DNA from: an uncultured Duncaniella sp.
Lineage (GTDB): Bacteria; Bacteroidota; Bacteroidia; Bacteroidales; Muribaculaceae
NCBI GenBank assembly: GCA_910578515.1
Contig: CAJTQR010000002.1
Span: 1-64,000 of the forward strand
Direction: 5' to 3'
Length of the DNA: 64,000 nucleotides
The notes under the pieces were generated by a model that saw nothing but the letters and a program-made list of their open reading frames with translations, was not told the DNA's origin and did not search any database. The translations under genes and the position numbers were made by a program. Each line of letters opens with the position of its first letter. The stretch's first letter is position 1. Of this stretch, positions 17,800-26,925 are shown piece by piece.

Positions 17800-19287
17800 T
17801 TATTTCTCATCATCCTCTTCGTCATCCTCGATTGGCTCGGTCATCAGACGTGCCACACGGTCCACTATAGAACCCCAAGCTCGGCCGAAACCGCTCTTTT
17901 TGGTAGCGCGGACGGTTGCCACAGGCTCTTCTTCCTCCGCTTTGTACTCTATGGTGGGAGGTGTGGGCACCGGATTTGTGGTCGGTGCCGGTGCAGGAGC
18001 TTGTGCCGGAGCAGCTGCAGGGCGCACCGGTTCGGGTGCCGGAGCAGGGGCAGGGGCAGATGGCTGTGCCGGAGCAGCCTGAGGACGGTTACCGTAGATG
18101 GGTGCCGGGTCAACGGGGCGTGATTCCTCGATGAACACCGGTGCCGGGCGTGTCATGCATTCCACAGGGTTGTTTTTGGCTGCTTCTGAGAGAATTGAGA
18201 TTACATCAACGGCATCGGTGCTCTGGATGCGTCCGTCGTTGATGCGGATGCGGGTGGTGGGTGCGCCTACGCGTACTTTCATTCCTGTGAGGGTTTCGAG
18301 ACGCTGGTTGAAGCCGTTGAGTTTGGCTCCCTTTCCCACTATGATGATACCACCGGGGAGTTTGTCGGCGGTGAATCCTGCATATTTCAGCTGCTCGTTG
18401 ATATTGGCTATTATTTCGCCTGCGCGGGCAGCCACATAATTGTTTATTTGAGTGTAATCGGCGGCAGTATGGTTGTATACCACGGACTGCTCTGACGATG
18501 GCAGCGCGTTTCCGCCTGCTATTTTCAGTTCCTCGGCATGTTCCTCAAGGTGATTGAGGGCTGTGATATCGCGGGTTATGTTGCGCGAACCCATCGGTAT
18601 GGTCGAGAGATATTCAAGCACGCCGTTCTTGTAGATTGACACTGTAGTGGTCTCGGCGCCGAAGTCCACAAGCATACATCCGAGACGCTTTTCCTCCGAG
18701 AAGAGCACCAGGTCTGCTTCGGCGAGCTGACGCACGTATACATCCTGAATCTTGAGTTGAAGACGTTCGTCAAGCACATTGTGGAGATTGCGCATCAGCT
18801 GGTTGCGGCAGCTGATGAGGTTGAGGCGTGCGGAAATGTGCGACCCCATCATGCCTACCGCACGAGTGGTGGGAGAGTTGTCAACTCTAAATTCCTTGGG
18901 TGTCACGCACACTACGTTGCGCTCGTGGAGAGGTTGGTTGAGAGCGTCCTTTACGATGTCAGATATCATCTCCATGGTGATTTCAGTCTCTACAGCGAAA
19001 CGACGTTCTACCTCTATTACTTGTGAAGAAAGGGAGCGACCTCCTACGGATACATATACCCCGGTGACCTTGCGCTGCGCCTCGCGTTGTTCAAGGCGGC
19101 TGATTACGTTGCGAATGGCGTTGGCTGTCTCAACCACATTGCGGATACATCCGTAGCGCACCCCGTCGGAGAGCTTTTCCTCCTCGACTGTTTTCACACT
19201 CAGGGCACCCGCGGAATCAACTGTGCCGACAGCGCCTTTTATTTTTGAACTCCCTATTTCGAGAGCTACGATATATTTTTCTTCCAT
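17800..19287 (-). CDS. ftsA: Cell division protein FtsA
   Basis: The actin-like protein tethers FtsZ to the membrane. The 495-residue product has the phosphate-1 motif LEIGSSKIKGAVG near the N-terminus, the SHS2/1C domain (about 85-165), and LVDFGAETTTVSIY as phosphate-2. After the ATPase core (to about 390) comes a long proline/alanine-rich linker (about 395-450, many PAPA units). An acidic stretch and an amphipathic helix (GRAWGSIVDRVARLMTE, about 468-484) fit membrane binding. The final DDEEDDEK tail is strongly acidic. The linker makes it longer than the usual 420 residues, which is common in Bacteroidetes. Confidence 0.97.
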   Translation of the reverse strand: MEEKYIVALEIGSSKIKGAVGTVDSAGALSVKTVEEEKLSDGVRYGCIRNVVETANAIRNVISRLEQREAQRKVTGVYVSVGGRSLSSQVIEVERRFAVETEITMEMISDIVKDALNQPLHERNVVCVTPKEFRVDNSPTTRAVGMMGSHISARLNLISCRNQLMRNLHNVLDERLQLKIQDVYVRQLAEADLVLFSEEKRLGCMLVDFGAETTTVSIYKNGVLEYLSTIPMGSRNITRDITALNHLEEHAEELKIAGGNALPSSEQSVVYNHTAADYTQINNYVAARAGEIIANINEQLKYAGFTADKLPGGIIIVGKGAKLNGFNQRLETLTGMKVRVGAPTTRIRINDGRIQSTDAVDVISILSEAAKNNPVECMTRPAPVFIEESRPVDPAPIYGNRPQAAPAQPSAPAPAPAPEPVRPAAAPAQAPAPAPTTNPVPTPPTIEYKAEEEEPVATVRATKKSGFGRAWGSIVDRVARLMTEPIEDDEEDDEK

Positions 19288-19334
19288 GGACGGTAGGGTT
19301 TGAAGTATAGAGTTTTTTTATTTACGGAGTTTTG

Positions 19335-20222
19335 TCAATTTGCAGGGATTGGCTTTTCGGAATGAGCCTGCTTTCCGGGCATGGTCTGTCCGGGTGCCAC
19401 ATCGTCACCGGCAAGCATTGTGCCGGTATCGACTGCCTCTTCGTCCTCATATTTTACAAATTCCACCGGAGCGGAATGGCGTTTGCGCTTGGTGGCTACC
19501 AGCTGCCCGCGCCATTTGAGTGAGAGGGTGTCATATTTCTCCCATCCTTGCTTTGGAAGCACTTCGGTATAGAAGCGTTTCAGACGGCTGAATTTATCGT
19601 CAAAGTGAGAAGGAGCACCGATATTTATTACATGTTCCCTGATATTGGGCACAAGGATGATGTCAGTGGGCGATTTCACTTTCACCATGGATATGAAGTT
19701 GCTCCACACTGAATCATTGGCGATGTAATTTATGAGCGGGAGTAATGACTGCGGGGTAAACAGGGTGTCGGCAGGGTCAAAGTGTCCATCAATCACCGGT
19801 ACATCCTTGTGGTAGCGGGCATTGGCCGATACACGTTTGCCGATTTTGTTTATATAATATGATTTCCCGTTGTCAAATATTCGTGCTACCGGTACGATTG
19901 GTTGCGCTGTGATATGTATTGAGCCATCGGTCATACGTACCACATGGGCATCCTCCACCTTGTCGAGCTCCAGCAGTGCGCGCCGTATCTCCTGGGTGTT
20001 TATGCATGCAAGAGGCATCCCTTTAGCTTTCTCCGGAAGGTCGTCAATCTCATGCGCAAGCTCCTCCGCCGACACAAACTGACGTCCGGCGTCGCTATCA
20101 CTCACGGAAATATGCACTCCACGGCACACATCATTGTCTGCCTCACCGGCCGAAAGGGTGAGGGCAATGACTAAGTAAGCCATGAGCATAATGGAGAATA
20201 TTATTTTGAGATACTGTTGCAC
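19335..20222 (-). CDS. ftsQ: Cell division protein FtsQ/DivIB
   Basis: The 295-residue protein has one N-terminal membrane helix (about residues 5-24, YLKIIFSIMLMAYLVIALTL). A periplasmic POTRA-like part follows (INTQEIRRALLELDKVEDAHV, about 73-95), then a FtsQ beta domain with GKSYYINKIGKRVSANARY and PVIDGHFDP. The C-terminal 45 residues look disordered. It acts as a scaffold between early and late division proteins. Sequence identity in this family is low, so placement between murC and ftsA is part of the evidence. Confidence 0.92.
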   Translation of the reverse strand: MQQYLKIIFSIMLMAYLVIALTLSAGEADNDVCRGVHISVSDSDAGRQFVSAEELAHEIDDLPEKAKGMPLACINTQEIRRALLELDKVEDAHVVRMTDGSIHITAQPIVPVARIFDNGKSYYINKIGKRVSANARYHKDVPVIDGHFDPADTLFTPQSLLPLINYIANDSVWSNFISMVKVKSPTDIILVPNIREHVINIGAPSHFDDKFSRLKRFYTEVLPKQGWEKYDTLSLKWRGQLVATKRKRHSAPVEFVKYEDEEAVDTGTMLAGDDVAPGQTMPGKQAHSEKPIPAN

Positions 20223-20265
20223 TTGTAAAATCAGAATGAGGCGTTTTTATGATTGATTGACACCG

Positions 20266-21651
20266 TTATGCGGTGGTAAGTTCGATGATTTTCGGGATGA
20301 AAGTGTTGATATCACCGGCACCCACGGTCAATAAGATGTCAAAGTTACGATTTTTCAATGTTTCCGCCAATTTTTCTTTGCTAATTAAGATTTTATCCTC
20401 GCATTTAACATCTTTGAAAATCATTTCGGATGTCACGCCCGGTATTGGTTCCTCGCGCGCAGGGTAGATGTCGAGGAGTATCAGCGAGTCGGCGGCTGAT
20501 AGTGCTTCGGCAAACTCAGGTGCGAAGTCGCGTGTGCGGCTGTAGAGATGTGGTTGGAATGCTACAGTGAGTTTTCTGCCCGGATAGAGAGCCTTGACTG
20601 ATGCAATGGAGTTGCGAATCTCCTCGGGATGGTGGGCATAGTCATCTATTATCACACGTCCGGTGCCATTGTTCTCCTTGAGCCAGCATTCAAAACGACG
20701 TTTTGCTCCACGGTATGTGCTGATGGCTTCGCGGATTACCTCAGGTTCGAATGCATCGGTGAGACATACGGCTGCCACTGCGGCTACGGCATTGTCGATG
20801 TTTACTTCGACAGGTACTCCAAGGTTGATGTTGCGTATGGTGCCTCGTGGAGTCACGATGTCGAATGTGATGTTGCCCGGCTGGCGGCGTATGTAGGCGG
20901 CGTGGAAGTCACCTTTGTCGCGGGAATAGGTATAGACTCTCACACCTTCCTGCGGACGTGGTTTCAGTTTTAATCCTTCATGAACTATGAGTGCACCTCC
21001 CGGACGTATCAGCTCGGTGAAGTGGGCGAAGCTTTCCAGATAAGCCTCCTCGGTGCCATATATGTCGAGGTGGTCAGGGTCGGTGGCTGTGATGACAGCT
21101 ATGGTGGGGGTAAGGTGGTGGAACGAACGGTCATACTCGTCGGCCTCAATCACACTGTAATTGGAGGACGGGGTAAGGATGAAATTCGAATTGTAATTCT
21201 TCAATTCACCACCGAGGAATGCATTGCAACCCACAGAACCGCTCTGGAGTATATGTGCTGCCATTGACGATGTGGTGGTCTTGCCGTGGGTTCCTGCGAA
21301 ACAGAGTGAGCGTGAATCGCGTGTGACAAGCCCGAGTGCCTGCGCACGTTTCATAATCTCAAATCCGTTGTCGCGGAAATAGCAGAGTATGGGAAGGTCG
21401 GCGGGTACGGCTGGAGTATAAATCACCAGTGTATCAGCCGGATTGCGGAACTTTTCGGGGATTGAATCGGCGCTTTCGTCAAATGAGATTACCACTCCTT
21501 CGGCTTGTAGTTCGTCGGTGAGGGTGGTAGATGTGCGGTCATAACCGGCCACATTTTTACCTTTTGCGAGGAAATAGCGTTCGAGGGCTGCCATGCCTAT
21601 ACCGCCGGCACCTACGAAATATATGTTGGAAATAGTTGATATGTCGTTCAT
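20266..21651 (-). CDS. murC: UDP-N-acetylmuramate--L-alanine ligase
   Basis: The ligase adds L-Ala to UDP-MurNAc with ATP in the cytoplasm. The 461-residue form shows the N-terminal Rossmann segment IYFVGAGGIGMAAL, the ATP site FAGTHGKTTTSSM, EADEYDRSFHHL, and the ligase domain with VIIDDYAHHPEEI. I chose the ATG at 21651, seven bases after the murG stop; an upstream in-frame ATG at 21678 would overlap murG by 20 bases and add nine residues not typical of the family. Confidence 0.97.
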   Translation of the reverse strand: MNDISTISNIYFVGAGGIGMAALERYFLAKGKNVAGYDRTSTTLTDELQAEGVVISFDESADSIPEKFRNPADTLVIYTPAVPADLPILCYFRDNGFEIMKRAQALGLVTRDSRSLCFAGTHGKTTTSSMAAHILQSGSVGCNAFLGGELKNYNSNFILTPSSNYSVIEADEYDRSFHHLTPTIAVITATDPDHLDIYGTEEAYLESFAHFTELIRPGGALIVHEGLKLKPRPQEGVRVYTYSRDKGDFHAAYIRRQPGNITFDIVTPRGTIRNINLGVPVEVNIDNAVAAVAAVCLTDAFEPEVIREAISTYRGAKRRFECWLKENNGTGRVIIDDYAHHPEEIRNSIASVKALYPGRKLTVAFQPHLYSRTRDFAPEFAEALSAADSLILLDIYPAREEPIPGVTSEMIFKDVKCEDKILISKEKLAETLKNRNFDILLTVGAGDINTFIPKIIELTTA

Positions 21652-21658
21652 TGTGAGT

Positions 21659-22810
21659 CTATTTAGATACGATTTCACAAATTTTGTCTACAATTTTTTC
21701 ATCGGCAGCGTGGAGTGCCATCTTGCGGATGTTGTCCGACAGCTGATTGCGGCGTTCAGCATCGTTGATAAGTTCCACAATAGTTCCGGGAAGTTGCTCC
21801 ACGGCATCGACATCGAGTATCATCACGGCTGCTCCGCGGGTCGAGAGTGCCTCTGCATTGTGTCGCTGATGGTCCTCAGCCACGTTGGGTGAAGGTATGA
21901 GAATCACTGCCTTGCCGAGATTCTGAAGTTCGGAGATAGTGCCGGCTCCTGCGCGCGACACCACGAGGTCGGCAGCGCGGTAGGCGAGGTCCATGCGGGT
22001 TATGAATGTCGTGGCTTTGACATTTGGGTAGGCTTTGGCTTTACCTTGGAATAATTCAGCACCGTAACGTCCTGTCTGCCACATCAGTTCAACACCTTCG
22101 GCTGCTATGGAGTCGAGCGATGCCGCTACGGCTTCGTTGACGGTACGTGCACCGAGGCTGCCTCCAACCACCAATATAAGTTTCTTATCGGGGTCAAATC
22201 CAAGTTCTTTCTTTGCCTCCGCCTGAGTGAGGGTGCACCCCTCCAGGTCGGTACGAACCGGATTGCCGGTCTTTACAATCACCTCAGCGGGGAAAAATCG
22301 CTCCAATCCATCGTAAGCCACGCAGATAGCCTTGGCTTTCTTGGCAAGAAGCTTATTGGTCACCCCGGGGTAAGAATTCTGTTCCTGCAGGAGGGTCGGA
22401 ATCCCGTTTTTCTGTGCTTGTTTCAGCACCGGTCCGCTGGCGTAGCCACCCACGCCGATAGCTATATCGGGCTTGAATTCCTTGACGATTTTTCGTGCCT
22501 TGCGGAGTGACTTCCAGAGTTTTATGAGTACGCCGAAGTTTCGCCACAACCGTTTGCGGTCGAAACCGGCCACCGGCAGACCTTCTATTTTGTAGCCGGC
22601 GGCAGGTACTCTCTCCATCTCCATCCTTCCCAGTGCTCCTACAAACAGAATCTCTGTGTCAGGATTGCGGCGTTTTATGGCGTTGGCAATCGAGAGAGCG
22701 GGGAAGATATGTCCGCCGGTGCCTCCCCCGGAAATCAAAACCCGGTTCAACTGACTGTTACCAGCTGTAGCGTTGCTCTCGGATGTCGGTTTAGTTATAT
22801 TTTTCTGCAT
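21659..22810 (-). CDS. murG: UDP-GlcNAc:lipid I N-acetylglucosaminyltransferase
   Basis: This GT28 enzyme makes lipid II from lipid I at the inner face of the membrane. The 383-residue protein has the acceptor-side loop ISGGGTGGHIFPALSIANAI, GVGGYASGP, LLQEQNSYPGVTNK, and the donor-side LVVGGSLGARTVNEAV and SRAGAGTISELQNLGKAVI. The first 22 residues form a polar extension before the core; a later start is possible but no internal Met is close. It lies between ftsW and murC. Confidence 0.97.
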   Translation of the reverse strand: MQKNITKPTSESNATAGNSQLNRVLISGGGTGGHIFPALSIANAIKRRNPDTEILFVGALGRMEMERVPAAGYKIEGLPVAGFDRKRLWRNFGVLIKLWKSLRKARKIVKEFKPDIAIGVGGYASGPVLKQAQKNGIPTLLQEQNSYPGVTNKLLAKKAKAICVAYDGLERFFPAEVIVKTGNPVRTDLEGCTLTQAEAKKELGFDPDKKLILVVGGSLGARTVNEAVAASLDSIAAEGVELMWQTGRYGAELFQGKAKAYPNVKATTFITRMDLAYRAADLVVSRAGAGTISELQNLGKAVILIPSPNVAEDHQRHNAEALSTRGAAVMILDVDAVEQLPGTIVELINDAERRNQLSDNIRKMALHAADEKIVDKICEIVSK

Positions 22811-22890
22811 TTTTTAATCTCTTTTGATATTTTAACAATGCAAATCGGCGTTTTTGTTCAACGTTAATGTCGGTTTGTTTGCTGCATTCG

Positions 22891-24225
22891 TCAAAGCTGC
22901 ATTCTGTTCTCATCGCGGAACTGTTCGGGGAGCGATTCAAGTTCATCGCGTATCTCCTGTTTCTTGTTGCCCTGTCGGGTGGCTGTACGGCTTACCGACA
23001 GCATTATGCCGAATGCCAGCGCTGTGACCACTATTGATGTTCCACCCTTGGAAATCAGTGGCAATGGCTGTCCGGAGACGGGGAACACACCGCTCACAAT
23101 TCCCATGTGGAAAAGAGCCTGGAATGCTATCATAACCGCCATCCCCATCACCATAAGCGCCGGATATGTGCGGTTGCAGTGTGAGGCTATACCGGAAGCA
23201 CGACCAAGCAACCACAGATAGAGCATCAGCACCACCAGTCCGCCTATAAGTCCAATTTCCTCAATGACTATTGCGAAAATATAGTCGGAGAATGCGAGGG
23301 GAAGTCGTGACGCCTCGCGGGAGTTGCCCGGTCCAACACCGTAGATGCCGCCGTTAGCCTGCGCCATGTACGAGAGTATCTCCTGACGGTTCTTTCCAGT
23401 GGCTGGAATCTCCCACTTGGGCACTGAGTCAGAGTTGTGTCGGTCGAGACGTGCCATCCATGTGCTGAGACGTGACTCACGTTTTGTCCCATCGTCAACT
23501 GTCACAAGTTCGGTTTTCTGCTCGGCGTCAGCGGGAATTTCCCTTACCTCGGTGAAATAAAGGTAACCTATGAACATTGCTCCGCACAGGGCATAGAAGC
23601 CGGTAAGAGCAAGCAGATGAAGCACTTTTACGCCACCTATTATCATCATTGAGTAGCTGATGGCGAGAAGAAGAAGCGTGTTGGTCAATCCCTGTTCTAT
23701 CAGCAGTCCGCTGAGTCCCAGCACAATCAATCCCGAGTAGACTACTCCACGGCTTGTGATACCTATATCCTTCGGGTTCTGGTTCCATGTCATCACCAAC
23801 GCTATCAGCAGCACCGCCGAGATTTTCACCATCTCGGCTGGATAGATACCTATGCCGAGGAGGGTGAGCGAGCGGCGGGCGCCGTTCACATAGTCGCCGA
23901 AGAACATCACATAGAGCATCATAGCCACCGATATTACCGCGAATCCTATGGAGAACGGTATGAAGTAACTGTAATGACGCTTTGAAAAGAACCATACCAG
24001 GACGAATCCTCCGAGAAGCATCACCAGGTGACGGATTATAGGTCCGAGCACACCGATTGACGAGCTTGCCACTTCGCGGGATGATGCGCTGTAGAGCTCG
24101 ATGATAGATATGATGCAGAGAGCTATGAATATACCCCAGATATGCTTGTCGGCTTTGGCGACAGCCTGAGGTTTTGCTGCAGAGGTGGATTCCTCGGTCA
24201 GAAGGGAGTTGAGTTCAACGGCCAT
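22891..24225 (-). CDS. ftsW: SEDS-family peptidoglycan polymerase FtsW
   Basis: The 444-residue integral membrane protein polymerises lipid II at the septum together with the FtsI transpeptidase. About ten membrane helices are visible from residue 30 (GIFIALCIISIIELYSAS) to 415. SEDS signatures include YPAEMVKISAVLLIAL, VGPGNSREASRLPLAFSDYIFA (here cited by its parts at about 300-320) and SGQPLPLISKGGTS near the C-terminus. A soluble loop of about 50 residues (about 220-280) is larger than in E. coli. Gap to murG is 80 bases. Confidence 0.96.
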   Translation of the reverse strand: MAVELNSLLTEESTSAAKPQAVAKADKHIWGIFIALCIISIIELYSASSREVASSSIGVLGPIIRHLVMLLGGFVLVWFFSKRHYSYFIPFSIGFAVISVAMMLYVMFFGDYVNGARRSLTLLGIGIYPAEMVKISAVLLIALVMTWNQNPKDIGITSRGVVYSGLIVLGLSGLLIEQGLTNTLLLLAISYSMMIIGGVKVLHLLALTGFYALCGAMFIGYLYFTEVREIPADAEQKTELVTVDDGTKRESRLSTWMARLDRHNSDSVPKWEIPATGKNRQEILSYMAQANGGIYGVGPGNSREASRLPLAFSDYIFAIVIEEIGLIGGLVVLMLYLWLLGRASGIASHCNRTYPALMVMGMAVMIAFQALFHMGIVSGVFPVSGQPLPLISKGGTSIVVTALAFGIMLSVSRTATRQGNKKQEIRDELESLPEQFRDENRMQL

Positions 24226-24276
24226 TGGATGAGAGTAAGGGTGTGATAAGGATTGGATAGTTGGGAGAGAAACCTG

Positions 24277-25617
24277 TTATAAGTTTTTTACACGTTCCTT
24301 GAACTGTTTGCCGCGGTCCTCGTAACTTTTGAAGAGGTCGAAGCTTGCGCAGCAGGGTGAGAGGAGCACGGTGTCACCCTCGGTTGAGATGCGGCGTGCA
24401 GTGTTGACAGCGTCATCGATGGAATGGGTGTCATGTATTTCAGGCACTACGCCGGTGAAGAAGTCGAGCAGTTTCTGATTGTCTTTTCCCATGCAGATGA
24501 TTGCTTTGACTTTTTCTTTCACCAATGGAAGTATCTCGTTGTAATCATTGCCTTTGTCCTTGCCGCCGAGGATGAGGATAGTATTGGCGGGCATTGATTC
24601 CAAGGCATACCAGCAGGAGTTCACGTTGGTGGCTTTAGAGTCATTGATATAGCGCACGCCATCCACAGTGCCGGCATATTCGAGACGGTGCTCCACACCT
24701 TCGAAGTCGCTCAGTGCCTCGCGGATTTCATTTTTGTCAATATCGAGGATGCAGGCTGAGAGAGCGGCTGCCATCGAGTTGTATAGATTGTGCAACCCGT
24801 TGAGCGACAAGTCTGCACGAGGCATCTTGATGGAGGTTTCCGGGGTGTTGATGATAAGCTCGGACTCATCGTCTACATAGGCTTTCGCTCCATTCTCGCA
24901 GTGCTCGGCGAAGGGGAAGAGCTGTGCCTCGATGCGTATCTGTTCAAGCTGACGACGTATTACAGGGTCATCCTGCCAGTAGATGAAAGCGTCCTGCGGG
25001 GTCTGATTGTTGAGGATGCGGAATTTGGCATTGATATAGTTCTGCATCTTGTAGTCATACCGGTCGAGGTGGTCAGGGGTGATGTTGAGTATCACGGCGA
25101 TGTTGGCACGGAAGTCGTACATGTTCTCAAGCTGGAAGCTTGACAGTTCAATCACATAGACATCATGTTTGTCGTGAGCCACCTGTAGTGCGAGACTCTG
25201 ACCGACGTTGCCCGCCAGACCTACGTTGATTCCGGCGTTCTTCAATATATGATAGGTGAGAAGTGTTGTGGTGGTCTTGCCATTACTACCGGTGATACAT
25301 ACCATCTTGGCATTGGTATAGCGTCCGGCGAACTCGATTTCGGATATCACGGGGATTCCTTTTTCGGTGATAGCCTGCACCACGGGGGTGGTGGGTGCGA
25401 TGCCGGGGCTCTTCACCACCTCGTCGGCGGCGAGTATGCGGTCCATGGAGTGGTGACCCTCCTCCCATTCTATGCCTTCAGCATCGAGCATCTGGCGGTA
25501 TTTTGGGGCGATGGTGCCGAAGTCGCTGAGAAATACATTCATCCCTTTGACCTTACCGAGGATAGCAGCGCCTACGCCGCTTTCACCTCCACCTAATATA
25601 ACGAGATTTTTTGTCAT
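24277..25617 (-). CDS. murD: UDP-N-acetylmuramoylalanine--D-glutamate ligase
   Basis: The ligase adds D-Glu to UDP-MurNAc-L-Ala. The 446-residue protein has the N-terminal LGGGESGVGAAILGK, the ATP site ITGSNGKTTTTLL, LSSFQLENMYDF, NITPDHLDRYDY, and RYINDSKATNVNS with the substrate-binding motif. DTVLLSPCCASFDLFKSYEDRG near the C-terminus matches the domain 3 signature. Only two bases separate it from the mraY stop, implying tight coupling. Confidence 0.98.
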   Translation of the reverse strand: MTKNLVILGGGESGVGAAILGKVKGMNVFLSDFGTIAPKYRQMLDAEGIEWEEGHHSMDRILAADEVVKSPGIAPTTPVVQAITEKGIPVISEIEFAGRYTNAKMVCITGSNGKTTTTLLTYHILKNAGINVGLAGNVGQSLALQVAHDKHDVYVIELSSFQLENMYDFRANIAVILNITPDHLDRYDYKMQNYINAKFRILNNQTPQDAFIYWQDDPVIRRQLEQIRIEAQLFPFAEHCENGAKAYVDDESELIINTPETSIKMPRADLSLNGLHNLYNSMAAALSACILDIDKNEIREALSDFEGVEHRLEYAGTVDGVRYINDSKATNVNSCWYALESMPANTILILGGKDKGNDYNEILPLVKEKVKAIICMGKDNQKLLDFFTGVVPEIHDTHSIDDAVNTARRISTEGDTVLLSPCCASFDLFKSYEDRGKQFKERVKNL

Positions 25618-25619
25618 GG

Positions 25620-26888
25620 TTAGCGGATTTTGAGTGTTACGAATGTTATTACGGCAAGGAATATGCCTATAATCCAGAATCGGGTCACAATCTTTGACTC
25701 AGGTATAGCGCGGATGGGGGCTTGTATTAACGCTTCGATACCTGAATTGCCCGGTTTTTGGAAATGGTGGTGCAGTGGCGTCATTTTGAACACTCGGCGT
25801 CCGGCACCATATTTTTTCTTGGTGAATTTGAAATATGCCACCTGAAGCATCACTGAAAGGTCCTCCACGAAGAAGATAGCGCAAAGGATAGGGATGAGCA
25901 GTTCCTTGTGGATTAGGATGGCAAACACGGCTATGATACCTCCGATGGTGAGTGAGCCGGTATCGCCCATGAACACCTGCGCGGGGTAGGCATTGTACCA
26001 GAGGAAGCCTATAAGCGCCCCTATGAATGCCGACATGAACACCACAAGCTCCGAGGATTGCGGTATATACATTATGTCGAGATAGGTGGAGTAGATTACG
26101 TTGCCTCCGAGATATGCCATTATGGCGAGCGCTACACAGATTATGGCGGAGGTGCCGGCGCAAAGTCCGTCGAGCCCGTCGGTGAGGTTGGCGCCGTTGC
26201 TTGTGGCGGCTACTGCGAAGATTACCACTATGATGAACACTATCCATCCCCCTGTCTGCGCATGTTCGCCCATCCATTGTGTGAGGTAGGCATAGTCAAA
26301 GTTGTTGTTTTTCACAAAGGGGATGGTGGTCTGTGTGGATTTCACATCCTGTGTCTCCTTCACTGCCACAGTCTCAGTGTTGGCGGCTATGGACTCATGC
26401 TCTACTATCACCTCACGCTGTGTGATGTCAGGGCTGAGGTACATGGTGAGTCCAACCATCAGTCCGAGACCTACCTGACCGATGATTTTGAATTTTCCCT
26501 TCATTCCCTCCTTGTCATGCTTCTTTACCTTGATGTAATCGTCGCAGAAGCCGAGGGTGCCGAGCCACAGTGTGGAGATGAGCATCAGCAGCATGTAGAT
26601 GTTGCTGAGGTCGCCTACCAGAAGGCATGGGATTATAATGGAAATGATGATTATGACACCTCCCATGGTGGGTGTGCCTTTCTTCTGCATCTGTCCTTCA
26701 AGTCCCAGGTCGCGGATTATTTCACCTACCTGCATCAGCTGCAGGCGGTCAATGATTTTCCGACCGAACACCAGGGCGATGAACAGCGACAGCAATAGTG
26801 CGGCTCCTGAGCGGAACGTGATGTAGCTCATGAGTCGGGAGCCGGGGATATGTCCCTCCTGTAATAATTCAAATAGTGAGTAAAGCAC
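25620..26888 (-). CDS. mraY: Phospho-MurNAc-pentapeptide transferase
   Basis: The integral membrane enzyme makes lipid I from UDP-MurNAc-pentapeptide and undecaprenyl phosphate. The 422-residue protein has ten predicted helices, with KKGTPTMGGVIIIISI, the catalytic DDYIKV (residues about 118-123), NLTDGLDGLCAG, and MTPLHHHFQ near the C-terminus. An insertion of roughly 60 residues (about 150-215, VEHESIAANTETVAVK onward) enlarges one periplasmic loop relative to E. coli; this is usual in Bacteroidetes. Confidence 0.98.
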   Translation of the reverse strand: MLYSLFELLQEGHIPGSRLMSYITFRSGAALLLSLFIALVFGRKIIDRLQLMQVGEIIRDLGLEGQMQKKGTPTMGGVIIIISIIIPCLLVGDLSNIYMLLMLISTLWLGTLGFCDDYIKVKKHDKEGMKGKFKIIGQVGLGLMVGLTMYLSPDITQREVIVEHESIAANTETVAVKETQDVKSTQTTIPFVKNNNFDYAYLTQWMGEHAQTGGWIVFIIVVIFAVAATSNGANLTDGLDGLCAGTSAIICVALAIMAYLGGNVIYSTYLDIMYIPQSSELVVFMSAFIGALIGFLWYNAYPAQVFMGDTGSLTIGGIIAVFAILIHKELLIPILCAIFFVEDLSVMLQVAYFKFTKKKYGAGRRVFKMTPLHHHFQKPGNSGIEALIQAPIRAIPESKIVTRFWIIGIFLAVITFVTLKIR

Positions 26889-26925
26889 TTTTCCTAATCG
26901 TCTTTTATTCTTATGTTACATCTAC

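Noticed and set aside
26629..26645. Third copy of the GGATTATAATCC element
   Set aside because: Only GGATTATAAT matches, inside mraY coding sequence, and there is no promoter box beside it.
26058..26798. 246-codon open frame on the plus strand
   Set aside because: It lies entirely antisense to mraY, whose protein is unmistakable; the translation is rich in Tyr, His and Cys with no family features, as expected for a complement of a biased coding frame.
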